Positions 26,072 to 34,466 of a stretch of 64,000 nucleotides of DNA are shown in pieces. Positions within the stretch are counted from its first letter, which is position 1, and each line of letters begins with the position of its first letter. The DNA lies in NCBI GenBank assembly GCA_964455095.1, contig CAYVUV010000328.1, positions 7,036 through 71,035 on the forward strand, given 5' to 3'. The position numbers were made by a program, and so were the translations under genes. Below the pieces are notes generated by a model that did not search any database, was not told the origin of the DNA, and worked only from the letters and a program-made list of their open reading frames with translations. Source of the DNA: CAYVUV01 sp964455095. Lineage in GTDB: Bacteria > Desulfobacterota > Binatia > HRBIN30 > CADEER01.

Positions 26072-27135
26072 GTGCCCTTCCGGCTCACGAAGTAGGCGCA
26101 GGCGCCGCCGCTCAATCGCAGCGGCCGGCCGGGCTGCGCGTCGAACAGCTCGCCGTCGATGGTGAAGCCGCTGTCGATATCGAGCTCGATCTCCTGCGCG
26201 TTGTGGCTGGTGTAACCGAACTCCGGCTTGACGTAGCGGTTCGACTTGCCGCGCACGATCGCCGACGCCGCCGGGAGGATGTGGCTGACGCGCGATCGGA
26301 TGGTGGTGAAGCGGATCGGCCCCGGGCCCTGGGCCCAGAACGGCCGCAGGCCGACAAACAGTCGCGTCAGGGTCGAGATGAACAGCGCGACGTAGTCGTC
26401 GGTGACCAGTGGCCTGCCATCGACCAGGCCCGAGAGGCGCATCGGCGGGATGATCGTGCCGGCCGTGCCGGTTGCCACCCTGCCGATCAGGATCGCCACC
26501 GCCAGGCCGGGCCCGAGCTCGCCGCGCAGCCCGCGCGCGTGCAGTTCTCTCTTGCAGAAGGTGATGCCGTAGTAGACGGCGCCGGCGCCGAAGAACATGC
26601 CGAACTGCGGCGCCAGCCCCGGGCCAATATCGACCCGGATGATGTCGCGCCGCACGACGTGGCCCGCCACCCGCCCCTCGGCCGCCTCGGCGAGCAGTTG
26701 CTGCAGTGCCGGCACGGTCTTGGTGCCGGCGCCGACGTCGCCAGCGGTCATGTTCGTCGTCCCGCCCGGCAGCACGGCCAACAGCGGCATGCGCGGCGGC
26801 GGATCGCGCAGCAAGGCGGTCAGCACGCCCTGCACCGTGCCGTCACCGCCGTTGACGACGATCAGCTCGGTGTCGGCCGCCACCAGCGCGCGCACCGCCG
26901 CGTCCATCTGCTCGTACCCCTCGACCTCGAAATGCGGCACCTGGGCATGCCCCCTCAGCACCTCGAGCACTGGGGAGATCTCGGCCTTTTGCGCGTTGCG
27001 CCAGCTGAGCGGGTTGTTGATCGATCCGACGCGGATCGGCCGCGCCAGCCGGTACGGCGCCTCGATGGCGGGCGGCAGGTCGAGCGCGGCCGGCGACTCG
27101 ATCGCTCCGGCGCGGATTCCAGCGAGCGAGGCCAT
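26068..27135 (-). CDS. diacylglycerol/ceramide-kinase-fold lipid kinase
   Basis: Protein of 355 residues with the DAGK catalytic fold shared by diacylglycerol, sphingosine and ceramide kinases. Seen: NNPLSWRN near the N-terminus, the nucleotide motif VVNGGDGTVQG (about residues 92-102), PGGTTNMTAGDV, and a C-terminal beta sandwich ending in IDGELFDAQPGRPLRL. Caulobacter's ceramide kinase CpgB belongs to this superfamily. It probably phosphorylates a lipid hydroxyl with ATP at the inner membrane. The ATG at 27135 is five bases after the CDP-alcohol phosphotransferase stop, and the stop overlaps the next start. Neighbouring ceramide-type genes favour ceramide as substrate, but diacylglycerol cannot be excluded. 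Confidence 0.88.
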   Translation of the reverse strand: MASLAGIRAGAIESPAALDLPPAIEAPYRLARPIRVGSINNPLSWRNAQKAEISPVLEVLRGHAQVPHFEVEGYEQMDAAVRALVAADTELIVVNGGDGTVQGVLTALLRDPPPRMPLLAVLPGGTTNMTAGDVGAGTKTVPALQQLLAEAAEGRVAGHVVRRDIIRVDIGPGLAPQFGMFFGAGAVYYGITFCKRELHARGLRGELGPGLAVAILIGRVATGTAGTIIPPMRLSGLVDGRPLVTDDYVALFISTLTRLFVGLRPFWAQGPGPIRFTTIRSRVSHILPAASAIVRGKSNRYVKPEFGYTSHNAQEIELDIDSGFTIDGELFDAQPGRPLRLSGGACAYFVSRKGT

Positions 27136-27140
27136 CCGGT

Positions 27141-28526
27141 TCACCCGAGGCGGCGCCGCGCCGCGGAATGGGGCGCGAACGGCCGCGCCAGCCAGGGCAA
27201 CGTGGGATCGTCGGCGTGCATACCGGCCAGCCACGGGTGCAGGGCGCCGCCGCCGACGCGCACGCGGATCGCTTGCGCCAGGCGCACGAGCAGAAACGCG
27301 CACGACGCGACCGTCCATGCCGCCACCGCCATCAGCCCGGCGTCGGGCCGCCCGAGTAGCAGACTGCCCGTCAAAAGGAGCAGGCACGGGTTGCGCCGCG
27401 ACATGATCAGCCGAAAGTACGAATCGGCCGGTTGCCAGACGAAGATCGAGAACTTGGCGAGAAAGAAGTCGAACGCTCCCTCGACCAGGCGCCCGAAGAC
27501 GTAGGCGACCAGGATGGTCTGGATCACCGGCTCGAGCGGAAAGCCGGTCAGGGACGGCGCGTAGCTGGTCAGCCCGTACCCCCATGCCCAATACCACAGC
27601 GGCGGGTGGATGATGTCGATGCCGTGGTCGAAGAGGTGGCCGAACTTGCTCGCATCGACCGTCACGCGCGCCAACTTGCCGTCGACGGTGTCGAGAAAGG
27701 TCATCAGCCAGCCCGCCGCCAGGCCGGCGCCGTACCAGCCGGAGGCAAACAGCAACCCGGCGACCACCGCCAGCAACAAGCTGACGGCGGTCACGCTGTT
27801 GGGTCGCACCCCCATCTCGGCGCAGCGCTTGGTCACCAGGCGCGCCGGATGGGGCCACAGCCACTTGGTCACCAGGTCGGTCACGCCCTTGTACGAGCCG
27901 TCGAACAGATAGCGTTCGAGGTCGGCCTGGCGCTCGGGAGCGATGCGCAGGGCGGCCGGCTGGGCCGACTTGAGCAGCTTGCCGACGTAGGGAGGTGAGA
28001 GGGTTTCCGGGGTGTGGACCTGCATGCCGGGCAGGTCGACCACCGGCGCGCCGGCGAGCATCTGGCGGGCGACCGCTTCGGCGCGTTCGCCGGGGACATG
28101 GGCGGCGATCACCGCCGCGTCATGCGGTCCGGCTTGCACGAGCACCGCCCTGGCCGCCGCCAGGTCCTTGATGGTCCGTTCATCGAACAGGTAGTCGGCG
28201 CGCAGCAAGACGACGCTGCCCCGGTAGCCTGCCAGCTCCCCGGTCGCGAGCACCCGCGTCACTCCCACACCGCGCAGCTGGCGGCGCAGGCGCTCATCCG
28301 AGGCGACCGACCAGAGGCGGACCGAGCAGTGCCCGACAACCGCCGCCGCGACGGGCTGTGAGTCCGGGCGCTCTCCCGTCTGCACGTGGCCATTGTTCCC
28401 GTGGCCGTTCCGCCCCGGCAACGGCCGCTCGGCGCCAGCTGGCGGGTGCGCCGGTCGCCCCGCCCCGACCGCCTCGGCTTCGTCAGCGGCGGCCGTCTCG
28501 GTAGGCGTCGTGTCGAGGGGTATCAT
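27141..28526 (-). CDS. CDP-alcohol phosphotransferase with N-terminal nucleotidyltransferase-like domain
   Basis: Protein of 461 residues. Residues 210-430 are a polytopic CDP-alcohol phosphatidyltransferase with the full signature DTVDGKLAR (D..DG..AR), then G after eight residues, HLFDHGIDI (D...D). These Asp residues bind the metal and the CDP substrate. Residues 60-170 resemble a degenerate NTP-transferase domain (VLLRADYLFD, VVDLPGMQV), an arrangement also seen in enzymes of dialkyl-inositol-phosphate and bacterial inositol-lipid pathways. The first 55 residues are low-complexity. It should join a CDP-activated unit to an alcohol in the inner membrane. I chose ATG 28526; a TTG two codons upstream is possible. 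Headgroup unknown. Confidence 0.87.
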   Translation of the reverse strand: MIPLDTTPTETAAADEAEAVGAGRPAHPPAGAERPLPGRNGHGNNGHVQTGERPDSQPVAAAVVGHCSVRLWSVASDERLRRQLRGVGVTRVLATGELAGYRGSVVLLRADYLFDERTIKDLAAARAVLVQAGPHDAAVIAAHVPGERAEAVARQMLAGAPVVDLPGMQVHTPETLSPPYVGKLLKSAQPAALRIAPERQADLERYLFDGSYKGVTDLVTKWLWPHPARLVTKRCAEMGVRPNSVTAVSLLLAVVAGLLFASGWYGAGLAAGWLMTFLDTVDGKLARVTVDASKFGHLFDHGIDIIHPPLWYWAWGYGLTSYAPSLTGFPLEPVIQTILVAYVFGRLVEGAFDFFLAKFSIFVWQPADSYFRLIMSRRNPCLLLLTGSLLLGRPDAGLMAVAAWTVASCAFLLVRLAQAIRVRVGGGALHPWLAGMHADDPTLPWLARPFAPHSAARRRLG

Positions 28527-28592
28527 GCGCAACGGGTTGGCCGGGCCCGGGGGGCTGGTCCCCTCCCGAGGCCGGCAGTCATACCTAGGAAA

Positions 28593-29654
28593 TCAATCGG
28601 CGCGTTGCAACCACCACAGCCCGACCCCGGCCGCCAGCGCCGGGGGCAGCAGCGCCCCCAGGAATGGTGGGAGCCCATATAACAGGCCGAAACTGCCAAA
28701 TACCTGGCTAAACATCTGAAATCCGATGCCGGCCAGCGCGCCCAGCACGATGCGCTGGCCGAGCGGCGCGGCGCGGGCATTGAACGGAACGAAGGGAAAG
28801 GCCAGCAGGAGCATGATCACCGTCACCGCGGGCATGGTCAGCCGCCGCCACAGCGCCAGCTCGTGGCGTTGGGCGCTCTCGTCGCGGGCCCGCAACGAGC
28901 CGATGGCGCGCCAGAGGTCGGATACCGACAGCTCGTCGGCGGGGATGAAGAGAACCTGCAGCTGGCGCGGGCTGAGCGCCGGATCCCAGGGCTGCGACGC
29001 CACCTGCCGGCGGGCCGCGGTGCCCTCCGCGAACGTGGTCTCGGTCAGATCCTCCAGTGTCCACTGGTGGCTGGCATAGCTCGCCGAGCGCGCATAGGTG
29101 AAGCGCTGCATGCGGTGATCCGGGTCGATATCATACAAGTACAGGTCACCGAGGCTGCCGTCGGGGTGCGCCGCGCGCACGTTGACGAAGCGCGAGCCGT
29201 CGCGCGTCCACAGCCCGGTGGCCGTGCTCAGCGTGCGCCCGTCGGACAGCATCCCCGCGCGCTGGGCCTGTGCGACGGCGGCCAGCGGCGCGGCGGCGAA
29301 TTCGCCCAGCAGGCCGGCCGCGATCATCAGCCCGGCGGCCGCATACATCACCGCCCCGGTCAGTCGCAGGCGCGAGACGCCGCAAGCGGCCATGGCGGTC
29401 AGTTCGCTGTGCGCCGCCAGGGCGCCGAGGCCGAGCACGCCACCGAGCAGCGCCGCCGCCGGAAACAGCTGGTACGCCTCGTTCGGCAGCGTCAGCAGCA
29501 CGAACCACAGCGCCTGGCGCACGCCGTACCCACCGCCGATGTCCTCGAGCTCCTGCGCCAGGTTGATGACCGAAAACACGGCCACCAACACCGCCAGCGC
29601 GGACACAAAGTGGAGGACGACGGTCGTCGCCACATAGCGGTCGAGGGTCTTCAC
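28593..29654 (-). CDS. lptG: LptG, LPS export permease subunit
   Basis: Protein of 353 residues clearly matching LptG: LDRYVATTVVLHF at the start, FPAAALLGGVLGLGALAAHSEL with the coupling-helix region MAACGVS, a periplasmic beta-jellyroll domain (about residues 130-245) and C-terminal helices with VYGSF..LLYGLPP-type sequence (here GSFGLLYGLPPFLGALLP). LptF and LptG form the transmembrane part of the LptB2FG transporter that extracts lipopolysaccharide from the inner membrane. The start is a GTG four bases after the lptF stop. The setting inside a lipid-synthesis operon, without lptB, lptC or lptA in view, is unusual. Confidence 0.95.
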   Translation of the reverse strand: MKTLDRYVATTVVLHFVSALAVLVAVFSVINLAQELEDIGGGYGVRQALWFVLLTLPNEAYQLFPAAALLGGVLGLGALAAHSELTAMAACGVSRLRLTGAVMYAAAGLMIAAGLLGEFAAAPLAAVAQAQRAGMLSDGRTLSTATGLWTRDGSRFVNVRAAHPDGSLGDLYLYDIDPDHRMQRFTYARSASYASHQWTLEDLTETTFAEGTAARRQVASQPWDPALSPRQLQVLFIPADELSVSDLWRAIGSLRARDESAQRHELALWRRLTMPAVTVIMLLLAFPFVPFNARAAPLGQRIVLGALAGIGFQMFSQVFGSFGLLYGLPPFLGALLPPALAAGVGLWWLQRAD

Positions 29655-29658
29655 CGAC

Positions 29659-30759
29659 TCACCGCGCGCGCCGCCACAACCGGTGCGGCGCCAGCTCCCA
29701 GCGCTCGTTGGCCAGCAGGGTCAGCGCCACCGCCAGCGCGACGGCGTGCACGGCCCAGATACCGGGCAGCGGCGGCAGCACGCCGTCGGCCATCCAGCTC
29801 TTCGCCGTACCGAGCAGCTGGCGGTAGGCCAGGTAGATCGCCACCGCGACCAGGATCTTGGCGTACTTGCCCTGACGCGGCTCGACGCGGCTGAGCGGCA
29901 GCGCGAGCAGGGCCAGGATGACGGCCGATATCGGCATCGCCAAGCGCCACTGCAGCTCGGCAACGGCCTCCGGATCGGCCGCGCGCGCCAGCACCCACAG
30001 CGACACTTCCTTCTCCTCGGGCGCCGCCGGCGGCACCGGGTCGGTGGTGGTGCGGATCACCAGCTCGTCGTACTCGGTGATCTCGTAGTCGTTGCTGTCG
30101 CCGCGCAGGTCGTAGCGCGTGCCGTCGAGCAGGCGCAGGAAGCGGTAGCCGCGCACCGCGTCGTGCTCCTCGACGGCGCGCGCGGCGGCAAAGATCGAGA
30201 GCCGTTCGCCTTTGCGCTGCTGCACGAAGACGCCTTCGATCACGCCGGTCTCGCGCGTCGAGCGGCTCTCGGCGAACACCACCTGCTCGCCGTCTGCATC
30301 GAGCTCGTAAAATCGGCCGGGGCGGATCTGGCCGATACCCGACTCGAGCTTGGTCTGATCTTCGAGCGCGTCGTAGCGCAGCGCCGCCCATGGGCGAACC
30401 GAGAACGACAGCACGCCGATCACCAGCGCCGCCAGCACCGCAAAGGCGATGACGTTGCGCTGCACCTGGCTCGGCGCCACGCCGCAGGCCGCGAGCGCGG
30501 TCATCTCGAGGTCCTGATACAACCGCCCGAGCGACAGCAGCACCGCCAGGTACAACACCACCGGTAGCAGCGACGGCAGCGCCATCAGCGTGCGCAGTCC
30601 GAGCAGCTCGAACACCGTCGCGACGGCGATCGAGCCCTCGGTCGCGTCGCCGATCAACGCGGCGCAGCGGCGGACGAGAAACACGCCCAGCACGACGGCG
30701 AGCACACCGGCGATGTGCGAGAGGATCTCGCGGGTCGTATAGCGGAACAGGACCGACAT
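29659..30759 (-). CDS. lptF: LptF, LPS export permease subunit
   Basis: Protein of 366 residues matching LptF: RYTTREILSHIAGVL at the start, LPSLLPVVLYLAVLLSLGRLYQDLEMTALAACGV (first helices and coupling helix, quoted in two parts by position 60-95), a periplasmic jellyroll domain (about 125-265) and three C-terminal helices beginning ELQWRLAMPISAVIL. It partners LptG, encoded four bases downstream. The upstream neighbour is a sulfotransferase, 59 bases away, on the same strand. Confidence 0.93.
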   Translation of the reverse strand: MSVLFRYTTREILSHIAGVLAVVLGVFLVRRCAALIGDATEGSIAVATVFELLGLRTLMALPSLLPVVLYLAVLLSLGRLYQDLEMTALAACGVAPSQVQRNVIAFAVLAALVIGVLSFSVRPWAALRYDALEDQTKLESGIGQIRPGRFYELDADGEQVVFAESRSTRETGVIEGVFVQQRKGERLSIFAAARAVEEHDAVRGYRFLRLLDGTRYDLRGDSNDYEITEYDELVIRTTTDPVPPAAPEEKEVSLWVLARAADPEAVAELQWRLAMPISAVILALLALPLSRVEPRQGKYAKILVAVAIYLAYRQLLGTAKSWMADGVLPPLPGIWAVHAVALAVALTLLANERWELAPHRLWRRAR

Positions 30760-30818
30760 CGCTCAGTACCGGGAGAGGAAACCAGCGGCGGACCACGAGG
30801 GGCAACCGCCTCCAGCCC

Positions 30819-31793
30819 TCACTTGCTGCGCAGCTTGCGCCACATGCGCGGCGCCGTCTGCAGCGGACCCATCAGATTGGTCTGGGCGCGGCGCACGTCC
30901 TCTTCGACGCGATCGAGGTGGCGCAGGATCGGCGCCAGATCGCGCACCCGGCCCTCGATGCGCTCCCAGTCGTTCCACAGCACCGCGTCGTCGCGCCCGA
31001 CGGCGTCGGTGGCGAGGCGAAAGAGCCAGCGGAAGGCGTCGCGCGTCAGCGGGTTGAGGTGCGGGTCGGCCTCCAGGTCGGCCTCGGTGAACCGGCTGTG
31101 GCGCATGCCGGGGAGGAGGAACTCGCGCGCATAGACGTCCATCCCGGCGCGCGTTTGCGCCGTGATCGGCAGCCCGATCCCGGTGGCCATGCGCTCGAGC
31201 TGCGGCACCGGGTCGGCCATCACCAGGTCGTAGTCGACGACCACGAACGGGCGCTCGCGCAGCAGGCGGAAGTAGGGCACGACGTTGACCAGCCACTCGA
31301 GATCGCTCTTCTCCTGCGTGCCGCGGCGCGGGTCGAGCTTGGCGCGCGAACGCGCCACGCTGAGCGGACTGCGCAGCGCCACGACGTAGCGGACATCGAG
31401 CGCCAGCTCGGCGAACACCGCGCGCCAGAACGGCAGCAGGCGCAGCGTGCGGGCGTACTTGTAGCCCCACAGCGGCGCGCTGCCGAAGCGGCGCCGGATG
31501 GTGGCAACCGCTTCGTCGTGCAGCGCGCGCACGGCCGGGGCGTCCCACACCTGCGGCTCGAACAGGGCGACGCTGTCGCCGCGGATGCCGAGCAGGCGCT
31601 TCAGGCGCTTGTTGAGCGCCAGGAGGTCCTGGTCCTCGAAGAAGCCGGTCGGGTTCTTGCCGCCGCCCGGGCGCAGGTTGTCCCCGAGGTCGACGCCGAT
31701 GGCCTGCACGCCGCGGGCGATGGCGCTGGTGCCGCTGCGCCCGGCGCCGAGCACGGGGACGGCGCACGCCGCGGCGGCTGCGGATGGAGACAC
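30819..31793 (-). CDS. PAPS-dependent sulfotransferase
   Basis: Protein of 324 residues with the sulfotransferase P-loop GAGRSGTSAIAR (5'-phosphosulfate loop, residues 16-27) and the 3'-phosphate motif VVALRSPLSVARSRAK (about residue 140). These bind PAPS. Acceptors in this family are usually hydroxyls of carbohydrates or lipids. No signal peptide is present, so it acts in the cytoplasm. The start is a GTG (forward CAC) three bases after the 2OG-oxygenase stop, so the pair is tightly coupled. Given the neighbours, sulfation of a glycolipid or of a hydroxyl made by the oxygenase is a reasonable hypothesis. No PAPS-synthesis genes are in the window. Confidence 0.82.
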   Translation of the reverse strand: MSPSAAAAACAVPVLGAGRSGTSAIARGVQAIGVDLGDNLRPGGGKNPTGFFEDQDLLALNKRLKRLLGIRGDSVALFEPQVWDAPAVRALHDEAVATIRRRFGSAPLWGYKYARTLRLLPFWRAVFAELALDVRYVVALRSPLSVARSRAKLDPRRGTQEKSDLEWLVNVVPYFRLLRERPFVVVDYDLVMADPVPQLERMATGIGLPITAQTRAGMDVYAREFLLPGMRHSRFTEADLEADPHLNPLTRDAFRWLFRLATDAVGRDDAVLWNDWERIEGRVRDLAPILRHLDRVEEDVRRAQTNLMGPLQTAPRMWRKLRSK

Positions 31794-31796
31794 GTT

Positions 31797-32537
31797 TCAG
31801 TACCCCCCGACCGCCTGCCCGCGCAGCCGCTGCACGACCTCGCGCCGCAGCGCGAGGGTCAGGTCGTTGATGACGACGATGAACACCTTGCGCATCTGGC
31901 CGGGCGGACAGTGGATCTCGCGCATGCCGTGCCACGAGCTGGCGCCGCGGGCAAACAGCAAGCTGCGGTTGCCGAGCGCCTCGGCCTCGGTGACGTGGTC
32001 GAACGCCTCGATCGGCGGCGCCGAGCGGCGCGAGAAGCGCCCGCCGTCGTCGAGGATCAGCGTCTCGCCGCCCCAACTCGGGTCCCAGTCGGCCGCGGTG
32101 TTGAAGTAGAAGATGTGCGAGCCGATCTTGTGCTTGGCATCGCAGTGCGGCGAGATCGAACAGCCGCTGGGCGTGTAGTGCCAGTGATAGCTGAGACGCA
32201 GGAAGCGCTGCCCGAGCATGCGGCGCAGGAAGCGCAGGTAGACCGGTCCCTTGAGCTCGCGCACGAACGCGTGCCACGGCTCGGCGACGGCGAGCCGCTC
32301 GTCGTACTCCAGCGCGTAGCGATCGTGCGGCGTCTGGCCGTGCGCGCGCGGGACGCCGAACGACGGAGTGAAGAGCGATACGTCGGGCCGCGTCTCGATC
32401 AGGCGCTGATAGCCAGTCGGCGTCAGCAAACCCTCGGGGTTGACCCACGGGTAGGGCTGGCGGCCGCGAAAGGCGCGGGCGTCGAGGGCGTCGAGGCGAT
32501 CGACGTCCAGATAGGTCAGCTCGCCGTGTCGCGACAT
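31797..32537 (-). CDS. 2-oxoglutarate/Fe(II)-dependent oxygenase
   Basis: Protein of 246 residues resembling the prolyl-4-hydroxylase/2OG-Fe(II) superfamily. The iron ligands are seen as HCDAKHKIGSHIFYFN (HxD) and the distal His in SSWHGMREI. WGGETLILDDGG is the usual strand between them, and the basic residue expected to hold 2-oxoglutarate may be in GQMRKVFIVV. It hydroxylates an unknown substrate. The ATG at 32537 begins the conserved part; residues upstream in frame are low-complexity. It sits in a lipid operon three bases before the sulfotransferase, so a lipid or acyl chain is the most likely target. Confidence 0.78.
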   Translation of the reverse strand: MSRHGELTYLDVDRLDALDARAFRGRQPYPWVNPEGLLTPTGYQRLIETRPDVSLFTPSFGVPRAHGQTPHDRYALEYDERLAVAEPWHAFVRELKGPVYLRFLRRMLGQRFLRLSYHWHYTPSGCSISPHCDAKHKIGSHIFYFNTAADWDPSWGGETLILDDGGRFSRRSAPPIEAFDHVTEAEALGNRSLLFARGASSWHGMREIHCPPGQMRKVFIVVINDLTLALRREVVQRLRGQAVGGY

Positions 32538-32598
32538 CGTCGTCTGGTTATAGAAGAGCGGCGCAGCAAGTCCAACGCACGCGGCCGGCCGCTGGCGC

Positions 32599-33693
32599 TC
32601 ACGCCGCCCGCGACTCCGCGCCCGCGGCGGGCGCCGCGAACAGGGCCCGGACACGCGTCAGGGCGCGTTCCATGTCGTCGAGCGGACGGGCCGGCGGCAG
32701 CGGGGCATTGGCCCCCAACACGGACAACAAGCCGCGCGCGGCGAGCGCGCGGCGGAAGGCATCGAAGTCGCGCCGCGGTTTGATCAGCCCGAGGGCGAGC
32801 ATGCGATCGAACAGCAGCGGCGCTTCGGCCGCGCGCCGCACCAGCCGTTTGAGCCCGCGCCGCTTGTCGGGCTTGCGCGGCCATTCGAAGACCTCCACCG
32901 GCTTGCCCATCGCGCACGCTTCGGCCGGCAGCGAGGCACTGTCGACGGTGACGATGAAGCGGTCCGCCAGCGCCAGGAAGGCGTGGTAGGGATTGTCGGG
33001 ATCGTCGGCGCGCCAGCGATAGCACGACGCCGGGCAATCGACCGCGGCGATCAGCGCGTCGGTCGCGGCCGGCGACGTGCGCGCGCTGGTGGTCAGCAGC
33101 AGCGCGCCGCCGCTGGCGCGCACGCGCGCGCTGGCCTCGCGGCCGAGCTGGGCGGCGGTGGCGGCGTCGAACGCGTACGATGAGCTGTCGCCGCCGACGA
33201 GCAGGGCGGTAAACGGACGCGGCAGCGCCGCCAGGCGCGGCGCCCACGCCGCCGCCCCCGCCTGCAGGCGCTGGGCGGGAATGACGTTGAGCGGCATCGT
33301 GTTGTGCAGGATGTTGGGGCGCTCGGGCAGGCGGTACTGCGGCGTGGTGATGATCAGGTCGAACGGCTCGAACGGGGCCATGGTGTGCATCAGGTGCACG
33401 AGCCGCGCGCGGCCGAGCGACTGCCGCTTGATCCAACGCGCCACCGGCGCGCTGCGGCGCGAGCCGGCGATGACCAGATCGGGCCATGGCGGCGTCAGCG
33501 GGCTCGAGCGCGGCCGGTCGAGGCTGAGCAGCGAGGCGCCGAGCAACAGGTTGGGAAGGCGATTGAAGCGGTTGTACTGCAGCTGCTTGACCTCGCAGGG
33601 CCACCCCAGGGCCTCGGCCAGGCTCTTCATCTGCCCGTTGCCGCCGGCGCCCTTGCCGAGCAGCACCCACACGCGCGGTGCCGGCGCGCTCAC
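32599..33693 (-). CDS. ELM1/GtrOC1-family putative glycosyltransferase
   Basis: Protein of 364 residues in the ELM1 (mito_fiss_Elm1) family, now often annotated as ELM1/GtrOC1 putative glycosyltransferases with a GT-B-like fold. Seen: VWVLLGKGAGGNGQMKSLAEALGW at the N-terminus (a K-G-N-x2-Q pattern, given by residues 8-31), WPDLVIAGSRRSAPVARWIK, LLVGGDSSSY, and the C-terminal DSASLPAEACAMGKPVEVF nucleotide-site region. The start is a GTG overlapping the phosphoglycerate-mutase stop (GTGA). A paralogous domain is encoded two genes upstream. It probably adds a sugar on the cytoplasmic face; donor and acceptor are unknown. Confidence 0.8.
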   Translation of the reverse strand: MSAPAPRVWVLLGKGAGGNGQMKSLAEALGWPCEVKQLQYNRFNRLPNLLLGASLLSLDRPRSSPLTPPWPDLVIAGSRRSAPVARWIKRQSLGRARLVHLMHTMAPFEPFDLIITTPQYRLPERPNILHNTMPLNVIPAQRLQAGAAAWAPRLAALPRPFTALLVGGDSSSYAFDAATAAQLGREASARVRASGGALLLTTSARTSPAATDALIAAVDCPASCYRWRADDPDNPYHAFLALADRFIVTVDSASLPAEACAMGKPVEVFEWPRKPDKRRGLKRLVRRAAEAPLLFDRMLALGLIKPRRDFDAFRRALAARGLLSVLGANAPLPPARPLDDMERALTRVRALFAAPAAGAESRAA

Positions 33694-34466
33694 GACCGCT
33701 CCGCGGCGCGCGCTCCCGGCGCGGCGTCCGCCGCCGGATCGGCGCCGGGGAAATACACGCGCAGCGGGCGCAGCGCGGCGTCGAGCTCGTAGACGATCGG
33801 CTTGCCGGTCGGCACCTTGAGCTTCTGGGTGTCGGCGTCGGCCACGCCCTCGAGCAGCTTGCGCAGGGCGCGCAGGGTGTTGCGATGCGAGACGACCAGC
33901 ACGCACTGCCCGGCGCGCAGCGCTGGCGCGATCTCTTCGTGCCAGCACGGCAACACCCGCCGCTGCGTATCCGCCACGCTCTCGCCGCGCGGCAGCTGCG
34001 ACGGCGCCAGGTCGGCGTAGCGCGGATCGAGCCCGGGAAAGCGCGGGTCCGCCAACTCCAGCAGCGGCGGCGGCACCGCAAAGCGGCGCTGGCAGCCGAG
34101 CACCCGGCGCGGCCCGTAGCGCCGCACGCCCTGCCACAGCGTCAGGCCCTGCAGCGCGCCGTAATGGCGCTCGTTGAGCCGCCAGCTCTGGCGGATGGGC
34201 ACGTCGCTCAACCCCATCGTTTGCAAGGTGAGGCGCAGCGTGTCGGTGGCGCGCGCCAACATCGAGGTGAAGCAGACATCGAAGCGACAGCCGATGGCCT
34301 GCAGGACCCGCCCGGCGCGCTCTGCCTGCAGGACCCCCTCGGCGCTCAGCGCGACATCGGTCCAGCCGGTGAAGCGCTTGTCGCGGTTCCAGATACTCTC
34401 GCCGTGGCGCAGGAGCACCAGCGTGGCGAGCGGCGCGGCTGACGTGTTGGCGGGCGGGAGAGTCAG
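33690..34466 (-). CDS. 2,3-bisphosphoglycerate-dependent phosphoglycerate mutase
   Basis: Histidine-phosphatase-superfamily protein of about 258 residues with the full dPGM pattern: LLRHGESIWN (phosphorylated His), RFTGWTDVALSAEG, SWRLNERHYGALQGL, and VVSHRNTLRAL (second His). It should interconvert 3- and 2-phosphoglycerate. The start is uncertain: a CTG overlapping the upstream stop (CTGA) gives a short leader, and a GTG at 34418 would begin immediately before LLRHGES. A glycolytic enzyme inside a lipid operon is odd. One idea is that it supplies phosphoglycerate for a CDP-glycerate-type headgroup, as in Caulobacter ceramide phosphoglycerate. It could also be the cell's normal glycolytic enzyme. 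Confidence 0.88.
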   Translation of the reverse strand: MTLPPANTSAAPLATLVLLRHGESIWNRDKRFTGWTDVALSAEGVLQAERAGRVLQAIGCRFDVCFTSMLARATDTLRLTLQTMGLSDVPIRQSWRLNERHYGALQGLTLWQGVRRYGPRRVLGCQRRFAVPPPLLELADPRFPGLDPRYADLAPSQLPRGESVADTQRRVLPCWHEEIAPALRAGQCVLVVSHRNTLRALRKLLEGVADADTQKLKVPTGKPIVYELDAALRPLRVYFPGADPAADAAPGARAAERS

